This document shows, in pieces, positions 1 through 4,872 of a DNA stretch of 5,617 bases. Position numbers and translations under genes: made by a program. The DNA is from an uncultured Gemmataceae bacterium (GTDB lineage: Bacteria; Planctomycetota; Planctomycetia; Gemmatales; Gemmataceae), in NCBI GenBank assembly GCA_937922175.1, contig CAKZUU010000316.1:1-5617 (forward strand), given 5' to 3'. The notes beneath the pieces were generated by a model. The model had not been told where the DNA came from. It saw only the letters and a list, made by a program, of their open reading frames with translations, and ran no database searches. The stretch's first letter is position 1. The number at the start of each line of letters is the position of its first letter.

Positions 1-239
1 GGATAGATCCCGGCGAGGAGCCGCAATAGGGTGCTCTTCCCCGCACCGTTCGCACCCACGATCCCCACACGGTCGCCGTCTCGAATCGAGAGATCGACAT
101 GGTGGAGGGCGCGGACTTCGATGGTCGGATTGACGGATCGCCGGTAGAGCCGATGAAGCAAATACTCCTTAAGCGTGACCCGCCGTTTTTGTCGAACGCG
201 GAAGTGCAGGCAGACGTCGTCTAGCTCGATGCTTGCCAT
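1..239 (-). CDS. ABC transporter ATP-binding protein, polysaccharide/polyol-phosphate export type (N-terminal part, cut by window edge)
   Basis: This would hydrolyse ATP in the cytoplasm to drive export of a lipid-linked polysaccharide or similar polymer through the adjacent permease. Only 79 residues are visible; the gene runs off the left edge. The Walker A motif GANGAGKST lies at residues 62-70 and is followed by LLRLLAGIY. The start at 239 gives MASIELDDVCLHF, a typical opening for a nucleotide-binding domain. Residues 14-40 (basic, with KEYLLHRLYRR) form the insertion before the core domain that is usual in the Wzt/TagH/KpsT group of ABC-2 exporters. That insertion and the upstream Wzm/TagG-like permease support the subfamily call. 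The start lies 58 bases after the permease stop, so the two are probably co-transcribed; no strong ribosome binding site is seen. Walker B, the signature motif and any C-terminal carbohydrate-binding domain are outside the window, so the substrate cannot be judged. Confidence 0.93.
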   Translation of the reverse strand, partial: MASIELDDVCLHFRVRQKRRVTLKEYLLHRLYRRSVNPTIEVRALHHVDLSIRDGDRVGIVGANGAGKSTLLRLLAGIY

Positions 240-297
240 GTTGGTTGTTCTCGTCGTCGGGCGAGTCTCCTCACCAGAATCGGGCGGGTCGAAAGGA

Positions 298-1092
298 TCA
301 CAGGTGAAAGATCAATCGCTTCTGGATCCGCGCCAAAAAAGCGCAGGCCCATGCCCCGGCCAAGGCGATCAGCAACAATCCTTGGGCGTAAGTCGCCATG
401 GAGGGCAACGAGCCGTCCAACAGCGGATCGCGCACAAGTTTGAGCATCGCGACAACCGGATTGACACGCAACAACCAGTCCAATCCGTGGGATTCGAGCA
501 GAGCCGACTGATACATGATCGGGGTGGCATAGAAGAGCATCTGAAATCCGACCTCGGATAAGTGCTGTACATCGTGGAAGAAGACGGTGAGGGTACCGAA
601 GATGATCGCAAGCGACCAGCACAGGAAAAAAAGCATCACCAACCCTGGCAAGGCGAACAACACAGTTGAGGGGTTCCACGGTCGCCAACCGCCCAAAGCG
701 AGGATGGCGAGCAAGGCGATGACCAACCCCAAGGCGACGAGAAAATGGAAGCTGGCCGCCAACGTGGTCCGCAGCGGAAAGATCGCCAACGGCATAGGGG
801 TTTGACGAATGTAATGCTCGCCGTGAAAGAATGCTTGGCAACCTTGGAGCGAGCAGGTGAGCACATACTGCCAGACCGCCAAGCCCGCGAGCACATGCGG
901 GGCGTAATCCACCAGACTCAAATGAAACAGCTTGTGAAAGACGATGCAAAGAATCGCCGTCATGCAAACCGGGTGCAACAGCGACCAGCCGATGCCGAGG
1001 ACACTTCGCCGGTAGCGCGTCCGCAAATCCAGCTTGACGAGCGACAGCCAGAAATGCCGGAACCTCCAGATGCTTTGGCAATACGAGATCAT
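298..1092 (-). CDS. ABC-2 type transporter permease, polysaccharide/polyol-phosphate export (Wzm/TagG-like)
   Basis: This is a 264-residue inner-membrane permease forming the export channel for a polysaccharide, O-antigen or polyol-phosphate polymer. The cytoplasmic N-terminus (KLDLRTRYRRSVLGIGW, about residues 20-36) is the typical coupling segment of this family. Hydrophobic segments follow at roughly 34-55, 66-86, 111-138, 144-171, 184-197 and 235-255, matching the usual six-helix pattern and family length. The stretch FFHDVQHLSEVGFQMLFYAT (171-190), followed by PIMY and by a later NPV, is also typical. The start at 1092 (MISYCQ) is preferred over the ATG at 1146 because the segment begins at the conserved region, a GGAAGGG ribosome binding site lies just upstream, and a possible promoter overlaps the longer version. 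The ATPase gene follows after 58 bases. The substrate is unknown. Confidence 0.93.
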   Translation of the reverse strand: MISYCQSIWRFRHFWLSLVKLDLRTRYRRSVLGIGWSLLHPVCMTAILCIVFHKLFHLSLVDYAPHVLAGLAVWQYVLTCSLQGCQAFFHGEHYIRQTPMPLAIFPLRTTLAASFHFLVALGLVIALLAILALGGWRPWNPSTVLFALPGLVMLFFLCWSLAIIFGTLTVFFHDVQHLSEVGFQMLFYATPIMYQSALLESHGLDWLLRVNPVVAMLKLVRDPLLDGSLPSMATYAQGLLLIALAGAWACAFLARIQKRLIFHL

Positions 1093-1117
1093 AGGGCGTC
1101 CCTTCCCAAGGATTCTC

Positions 1118-1146
1118 ATCAAACACGAAACGGAGATTCCCGGCAA
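1118..1146 (-). promoter_or_regulatory. Possible sigma-70-type promoter for the ABC exporter genes
   Basis: Read on the minus strand, TTGCCG (1146-1141) and TTTGAT (1123-1118) each match four of six consensus bases. They are separated by exactly 17 bases. Transcription would begin near 1111, leaving a leader of about 20 bases that contains the GGAAGGG ribosome binding site before the ATG at 1092. Short matches of this quality also arise by chance, so this is only a candidate. Confidence 0.3.
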
Positions 1147-1235
1147 GCCGAACCGGATTTCCTCGGAAGCTCACGGGGCCTCGAACGCCGTCGATCGGAA
1201 AAACTTGAACTGGAAGGTGTTACGAACCAAGGGCA

Positions 1236-1258
1236 TCGCTTTGATTCCGCCAAAGCGA
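1236..1258. repeat. Inverted repeat (8-bp stem, 7-base loop) downstream of fwdB
   Basis: TCGCTTTG at 1236-1243 pairs perfectly with CAAAGCGA at 1251-1258 around the loop ATTCCGC. It lies about 83 bases past the fwdB stop in the gap before the exporter genes. No T-tract follows it on either strand; the T-rich run lies before the stem in the fwdB direction. It is therefore not a standard intrinsic terminator, but it could stabilise the 3' end of the operon mRNA. The rest of the 1093-1340 gap holds no gene that I can support. Confidence 0.4.
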
Positions 1259-1340
1259 CCCGAAAAACAAAAATTCGCCCGCCGGATCGATCTCTCGCCG
1301 GTCGCCCTGCGGACCAATTCCCGAATGTGGTCGGAACCCT

Positions 1341-2657
1341 TTACCTTTCGGAGAGCTGTTGTCGAATACGTCGTTCGATTCGCGTGAGAACCTCTTGATC
1401 GCTGGGGTAGGGAGAGTCGAAAGCGGGCCGCAGCGGGATGGGGACATCGTCCATTCGGTAGACGGTGCCCGGCGTGTTGATGCCGTAGGTCGCAGTGGTG
1501 AAGGCCACGGTTGCATGCCGGACCGTCGGCGTTTCCTTGGGATCCAAGGCGATGTAGGGGATGCGAGCCAAATGTTCTCGCGCTGGCTGCGAAAAATTCG
1601 CCATCGGATCCGACGCGACGATCAAAGCAGCATCGGCTTCGCCCCGCGCCAAGGTGTCGGCAGTCGTATACTCACCGGGATTGAAGCGCGGAAAACCACG
1701 GCTGAGGTTGACCCCAAAGGGATAGCCAGTTTGCCAACTGACGACGTTATCGGCACCGGTTACATTGCCATGCCCCCGCATCGGCTTGATGTAAAAACGG
1801 GTGTGGGCATTCAAGTCGCGAGCCAGGGCCAACGCGGCCTCGACATTGAGGTGCTTGCCCCGAGTCATCGACAGCCCCATGCCGAAGAAGAAGACCCCGA
1901 AACGGCAGGATTTCATTCGCTGGGCCAAATCTTGCCAAACGGCGAGCGGCACGCCCGTGACTTCACAATCGGCCTCTCTCAACGTCAGGCCTTTCACCAA
2001 AGCACGGAGAATCCACAAAGACTCGAAATCCGACCGAGGTCGAACCTGAATAAAAAGGTCGGCGGCCGGGGCACTCTTGCTTCGTCGGACATCGACAATG
2101 ACGACGGTGCGATCCTTGCGGCCGTTGGGGACGAAAAGCCCTTTGGGCATCGTGGAATACCGGCTCCAATGTCGGGGATGGCTCTCTGCGGGATTGGATC
2201 CCCAAAAGATGACGAGGTCAGCTCGATTCTTGACCTCGCCCAGAGAGCAGGTCACCTCGCCCACGCCTTGGAAGGCCATTCCCGAGGGGCCGTGACAAAC
2301 GGAAGTCGTTGTGTCGATGCAACCCCCGATCCGGTCAGCGATGGCGACCGCCACACGTTGGGCCTCGCACGTGGTGTCCGACAGCCCATAGACGACGGGG
2401 TATCGGGCGTGCACCAGGATCCGGGCCGCTTCCTCAACGGCCTCATCGAGCGGGACTGCTTGACCGCGAATCGTCGCCACGGGGCGGTTCTCGATGTGAT
2501 GGTTCAGGAACCAGGCCTTACCCAGGACGCAGGCATTTTTCGCTTTCGTGATGCGATGCCCTTCGACGGTCAGTTCCATGTCGTCGCAAACGCAGCCGCA
2601 GAAGGTGCAGGTTGCATTGGAGACAACCTTCAATTCAGTTTTCAACTCCGCCGTCAT
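1341..2657 (-). CDS. fwdB: Formylmethanofuran dehydrogenase subunit B (Mo/W-bispterin catalytic subunit)
   Basis: This 438-residue cytoplasmic subunit belongs to the FwdB/FmdB/FhcB family. In methanogens FwdB holds the tungsten or molybdenum bispterin centre that interconverts CO2 and formate, and the formate is exchanged with formylmethanofuran at FwdA. The N-terminus carries C17-x2-C20-x3-C24 (in CTFCGCVCDD) plus C43, the expected [4Fe-4S] ligands. C121-H122 in SVCHGPSG matches the metal-binding Cys and its neighbouring His of archaeal FwdB. R294 in PMRGHGNVTG matches the conserved active-site Arg region. The length equals the archaeal subunit. The start overlaps the fwdD stop as ATGA, preceded by GGAGA, implying translational coupling. 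Neither the A nor the C subunit follows; the next gene downstream is an exporter permease. I infer a redox-competent enzyme used in C1 oxidation; a non-catalytic scaffold is the alternative. Confidence 0.95.
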   Translation of the reverse strand: MTAELKTELKVVSNATCTFCGCVCDDMELTVEGHRITKAKNACVLGKAWFLNHHIENRPVATIRGQAVPLDEAVEEAARILVHARYPVVYGLSDTTCEAQRVAVAIADRIGGCIDTTTSVCHGPSGMAFQGVGEVTCSLGEVKNRADLVIFWGSNPAESHPRHWSRYSTMPKGLFVPNGRKDRTVVIVDVRRSKSAPAADLFIQVRPRSDFESLWILRALVKGLTLREADCEVTGVPLAVWQDLAQRMKSCRFGVFFFGMGLSMTRGKHLNVEAALALARDLNAHTRFYIKPMRGHGNVTGADNVVSWQTGYPFGVNLSRGFPRFNPGEYTTADTLARGEADAALIVASDPMANFSQPAREHLARIPYIALDPKETPTVRHATVAFTTATYGINTPGTVYRMDDVPIPLRPAFDSPYPSDQEVLTRIERRIRQQLSER

Positions 2658-2998
2658 AACTTCTCCAATTCCACGTCGATCCCTTTGCTGGTCGGCATCC
2701 CCGTCCCGTGAGTGTCACCGGACATCAGTCGGCTGGACGCGTCGCCATACGGCAAGAAAAGAACACCCGGCGGTAACTCTCCGGGCTTGGCGGCTTCACA
2801 CTTCACTTCCGCGATTCCTTGATCGCTGCGGAGTCGAACCCGGTCGCCATCGATCAGTCCCAGGCGTCTCATGTCTTCCGGGCAGAGGAAGACCGTGCTG
2901 ATTTCATCAATGTACTCACCGGCCAACTTGCTGACGTTCAGCGATGTGCCTTGGCGCGAGGTTCGACCTGGGATGAGGATGAATGTTTCGCGTGGCAT
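2654..2998 (-). CDS. fwdD: Formylmethanofuran dehydrogenase subunit D-like, molybdopterin dinucleotide-binding protein
   Basis: This 114-residue protein matches the FwdD subunit, a molybdopterin dinucleotide-binding double-psi barrel that completes the pterin site of FwdB. The opening ETFILIPGRTSRQG, the middle LGLIDGDRVRLRS (46-58) and the closing YGDASSRLMSGDTHGTGMP (84-102) correspond to the family pattern, including the SGDTHG segment. The reading frame stays open far upstream inside the hydrolase gene, so the start is uncertain. I chose ATG at 2998 because homology begins there, and the 28 bases between it and the upstream stop are T-rich with rare codons. ATG at 3043 would add 15 residues and overlap the upstream gene by 17 bases. 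The stop overlaps the fwdB start by four bases. The gene order D then B supports a joint FwdBD unit. Confidence 0.9.
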   Translation of the reverse strand: MPRETFILIPGRTSRQGTSLNVSKLAGEYIDEISTVFLCPEDMRRLGLIDGDRVRLRSDQGIAEVKCEAAKPGELPPGVLFLPYGDASSRLMSGDTHGTGMPTSKGIDVELEKL

Positions 2999-3026
2999 CA
3001 CCTCGTCCAATATACGAAAAAATGGG

Positions 3027-3974
3027 TCAGTCGTTGCTGGCATGCAACAAGGATTCGAGATGGATTTGAACGCTCTCCGCCAAAGCACCCAAGTGATAGC
3101 CGCCCTCGAGGCAACTGACGATTCGCCCTCCAGCGTGGACGTCGGCGACTTGCACGACCAATTCGGTGAGCCGCTGGAAGTCCTCGGTTTCGAGGTGGAG
3201 TGAACCGATGGGATCGCTCCGATGGGCGTCGAATCCAGCGCTGAGGAGAACGAGTTCGGGCCGAGCGCGGTCAGAGCACTGCTCCAAAGCGAGTGTGAAC
3301 GCATCGATATATTGGGCGCGGAGCGTGTGAAAAGGCAGCGGGACGTTCCGCGTCCAACCGAGTCCGCGGCCGGTACCGGTCTCATCCTCGTCGCCCGTGC
3401 CGGGGTAAAAACCGTGCCCGTATCGGTGAATACTGAAAAACATCACCTGCGGATCGGCGTAAAAAATGTCCTGGGTGCCGTTTCCGTGATGGACGTCCCA
3501 ATCAACAATCAGGACCCGGTTCAGGCTGTGATGGCGGATCGCTCGAACGGCGGCCAAAGCGACGTTGTTGTACAGGCAAAACCCCATCATTCGATCGGCC
3601 GTCGCATGGTGTCCCGGAGGGCGAACCAAGCACAACGCCGTGCGATCCTCACCGGTGACGACCGCATCAACAGCCGCTTGACATGCCCCGACGGCAAGAG
3701 CGGCCACCTCCGGCGACGAGGGGCTGATGACAGTGTCCGGGTCCGCCCGTCCTCCTCCTGCAGCCGCGATTCGATGCAACTGTTCGACCAAACCCGGCGT
3801 ATGCACTGCCACGATGTCGGCCAGCGGGGCCGCCTGAAACGTCCAACGATGGCAACGATCAGCTAAACCCGTCTGAACCAACCGGCCCTCGATCGCTCGA
3901 AGGCGATCCGGCACTTCGACATGATGACCTGTGTCATGAAGACAAAAGCGCGAATCGGTGAATAGAATTGTCAT
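3027..3974 (-). CDS. Histone deacetylase family protein (zinc amidohydrolase, class II-like)
   Basis: This is a 315-residue, full-length single-domain member of the arginase/deacetylase superfamily, which removes acyl groups from amine nitrogen using a zinc ion. Visible motifs in order are RPPGHHA (118-124, catalytic His pair H122/H123), GFCLYNN (131-137), VDWDVHHGNGT (158-167, zinc ligands D160 and H162), SIHRY (181-185), SAGFDAH (245-251, zinc ligand D249) and EGGY (290-293, the active-site Tyr position). All catalytic positions are intact and there is no signal peptide, so it should be an active cytoplasmic enzyme. Bacterial relatives act on acetylated lysines, acetylpolyamines or other N-acyl amines; the substrate cannot be told from sequence. 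It is the first gene of a probable operon with fwdD and fwdB, which begin 28 bases after its stop. No clear ribosome binding site precedes the ATG. Confidence 0.96.
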   Translation of the reverse strand: MTILFTDSRFCLHDTGHHVEVPDRLRAIEGRLVQTGLADRCHRWTFQAAPLADIVAVHTPGLVEQLHRIAAAGGGRADPDTVISPSSPEVAALAVGACQAAVDAVVTGEDRTALCLVRPPGHHATADRMMGFCLYNNVALAAVRAIRHHSLNRVLIVDWDVHHGNGTQDIFYADPQVMFFSIHRYGHGFYPGTGDEDETGTGRGLGWTRNVPLPFHTLRAQYIDAFTLALEQCSDRARPELVLLSAGFDAHRSDPIGSLHLETEDFQRLTELVVQVADVHAGGRIVSCLEGGYHLGALAESVQIHLESLLHASND

Positions 3975-4012
3975 GTTTGGGCTTGGCGGCCGAATCAGCT
4001 CGGCAAGCGCGG

Positions 4013-4036
4013 CTTATATCGAGGAATGAAATCCTC
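4013..4036 (-). promoter_or_regulatory. Possible -10 element with adjacent dyad upstream of the deacetylase-fwdDB operon
   Basis: On the minus strand TATAAG (4018-4013) matches five of six bases of the -10 consensus and would give a leader of about 32 bases before the ATG at 3974. No good -35 box lies 16-18 bases upstream. The inverted repeat GAGGA-ATGAAA-TCCTC (4021-4036) fills the would-be spacer and could be an operator. Both signals are short. Confidence 0.25.
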
Positions 4037-4085
4037 AGAGGCCTGTCGCATTCAGCACTCTGACGAGCCGCCAGGCAAATTTCTT

Positions 4086-4124
4086 GCGTCGTGGGCCGAC
4101 AGCGCTCCTCGTGACCCACGACGC
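4086..4124. repeat. Perfect 10-bp inverted repeat between the microprotein gene and the deacetylase operon
   Basis: GCGTCGTGGG at 4086-4095 is the exact reverse complement of CCCACGACGC at 4115-4124, with a 19-base loop containing the palindrome AGCGCT. It begins about 40 bases past the stop of the small membrane gene and lies before the candidate promoter of the deacetylase operon. That placement suits a transcription terminator for the small gene. On the minus strand it is followed by AAGAAATTT rather than a T-run, so a factor-assisted terminator, an mRNA-stabilising hairpin or a protein-binding site are all possible. Confidence 0.55.
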
Positions 4125-4163
4125 GAGACAGTCATCCCACCTGGCGATCACTCCATCGCCTCT

Positions 4164-4268
4164 TTACTCGGACGGTGGGCGCATTCGCATGAAGATCAGC
4201 AAACCGACCAAGGCAATCAGCAGGAAGGCCATGATCCCGATAAAGGTCCAAGACGAGAAGAACTCCAT
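4164..4268 (-). CDS. Small single-pass membrane protein (34 residues), function unknown
   Basis: I do not recognise the family. The frame encodes 34 residues: a short N-terminus MEFFSSWTF, a hydrophobic helix from about residue 7 to 27 (IGIMAFLLIALVGLLIF), then a basic and polar tail MRMRPPSE. By the positive-inside rule the C-terminus would face the cytoplasm. A strong purine-rich ribosome binding site (AGGGGGA) sits about eight bases before the ATG, and a hairpin follows the stop. The open frame extends upstream to about 4499, but that part reads as Arg/Gly/Ser-rich and looks non-coding, so the short start is preferred. Such microproteins often serve as small subunits or regulators of membrane complexes, but nothing here identifies a partner. 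It has the same strand as the deacetylase operon and lies 189 bases upstream of it. A chance reading frame is the main alternative. Confidence 0.6.
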   Translation of the reverse strand: MEFFSSWTFIGIMAFLLIALVGLLIFMRMRPPSE

Positions 4269-4286
4269 GTGTCGGATCCCCCTGAG

Positions 4287-4298
4287 TTGGTGAACCAA
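4287..4298. repeat. 12-base palindromic element upstream of the small membrane gene
   Basis: TTGGT at 4287-4291 and ACCAA at 4294-4298 form a perfect dyad around GA. It lies 18 bases before the small gene's ATG, directly upstream of its AGGGGGA ribosome binding site. That position would suit an operator or an mRNA structure, but a 5-bp dyad is common by chance. Confidence 0.25.
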
Positions 4299-4485
4299 GA
4301 GCCTCGACAGACGATACCGGTGACGTCCGGAGCTCCGTCCTTGACCCGGGTCGGCGGAACACATCGCCCCCCCACCGTTTGACGAACGTCTCCGGACGAA
4401 GCAGCGTTGTTCTACCTGCCCCCGAACCCGATTGCAAGCCGGTTGAGGATGAAAAATTCGACGTGCCGGACCACCTTTATTTCTG

Positions 4486-4535
4486 TCGGAGGTTCTCAAG
4501 AACCGTCCGAGCCAATTCTCGCGGCCCCGTCGGAC
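4486..4535. repeat. Overlapping hairpin-forming repeats (mutually exclusive stems)
   Basis: TCGGA-GGTTC (4486-4495) pairs with GAACC-G-TCCGA (4500-4510) around a TCAA tetraloop, giving a 10-bp stem with one bulged G at 4505. A second stem is possible between GTCCGA (4505-4510) and TCGGAC (4530-4535). Both use the segment 4505-4510, so they cannot form together. No T-tract follows either stem, which argues against an intrinsic terminator. Whether this region is transcribed is unknown. Confidence 0.4.
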
Positions 4536-4715
4536 AGAAAACTTTGGACGCAGCGAAAACTTCGATCGGCGGTGAACCTCGAGGACGAGGTCGAGCTGAA
4601 CGGGAACAAAAAACGGCGTTGCACGTCAGAACTCATAGGGTTGCTACACACCGTACGGTTGCTCTGAGCCGATTCGCTTGGGAAAAATTTTTAATCAGCG
4701 AAATGCGTGAAACCG

Positions 4716-4744
4716 TTGACAACGTCACGACGCGACTGTAACGT
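4716..4744 (+). promoter_or_regulatory. Candidate promoter for the DUF1501 gene
   Basis: A perfect -35 box TTGACA (4716-4721) is followed after exactly 17 bases by TAACGT (4739-4744), which matches three of six -10 consensus bases. An AT-rich tract (AAAAATTTTTAAT, 4683-4695) lies upstream. The -35 box sits at the centre of the dyad CGTTG-A-CAACG (4714-4724), which is flanked by CGTGA (4706-4710) and TCACG (4725-4729). A repressor bound there would block polymerase. Transcription would start near 4751, leaving a leader of about 120 bases before the ATG at 4873. Confidence 0.4.
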
Positions 4745-4765
4745 AGCGTATGCATACCTTAACAA

Positions 4766-4785
4766 AAAAGCGTGTAGGCGCTTTT
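4766..4785. other. Leader stem-loop upstream of the DUF1501 gene
   Basis: AAAAGCG (4766-4772) pairs with CGCTTTT (4779-4785) around the loop TGTAGG. The stem is short and ends in an A/T stretch, like a weak bidirectional terminator. It lies between the candidate promoter and the DUF1501 start, so if real it may act as an attenuator or simply as leader structure. Confidence 0.35.
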
Positions 4786-4872
4786 CCCCCGAATTGCCCC
4801 ACGACAGTTGCAAGGGTCTCATTTTTGTTCCCACCAGCAAGACCGGCCTTGTCGTTGAAAAGGAGATAGCTC

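Larger units (their letters stand above)
4269..4872. other. 604-base divergent intergenic region without a convincing gene
   Basis: This stretch separates the minus-strand small membrane gene from the plus-strand DUF1501 gene, so it should hold promoters for both. Open frames on either strand give Arg-, Ser- and Thr-rich translations without recognisable domains, and I reject them. Contents that can be pointed to are a TTGGT-GA-ACCAA dyad (4287-4298) next to the small gene's ribosome binding site, hairpin-forming repeats at 4486-4535, an AT-rich tract (4683-4695), a TTGACA promoter candidate, the 10-bp palindrome GTATGCATAC (4748-4757), and a leader stem-loop at 4766-4785. No tRNA or known RNA gene was recognised. 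Confidence 0.6.

Noticed and set aside
221..1174. 317-codon open frame on the minus strand in another frame over the permease
   Set aside because: The translation is Arg-, Ala- and Leu-rich and has no transporter motifs. The overlapping frame at 298-1092 has clear membrane helices and family signatures.
745..1398. 217-codon open frame on the plus strand
   Set aside because: It spans the antisense of the permease and the intergenic gap, with a highly charged translation lacking any domain.
1359..2711. 450-codon open frame on the plus strand
   Set aside because: It lies antisense to fwdB and its translation has no recognisable motif. The opposite strand shows all FwdB motifs and a coupled start. 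Long antisense frames are common in GC-rich genes.
2829..2843. tRNA T-arm-like sequence (GGTTCGACTCC on the minus strand)
   Set aside because: It falls within fwdD and encodes part of the GDRVRLRS segment. No acceptor, D or anticodon arm surrounds it.
3044..3385. Upstream extension of the fwdD frame
   Set aside because: It lies inside the deacetylase gene in another frame and reads as Ser/Pro/Arg-rich sequence. FwdD homology begins only near residue 1 of the chosen start.
4269..4499. N-terminal extension of the 34-residue membrane protein to about 111 residues
   Set aside because: The added part is Arg/Gly/Ser-rich with no domain, and the strong ribosome binding site belongs to the internal ATG at 4268.
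4379..4741. 120-codon plus-strand frame starting with TTG in the intergenic region
   Set aside because: It has no ribosome binding site or recognisable domain, its composition looks random, and a second overlapping frame (4407-4667) is equally open.
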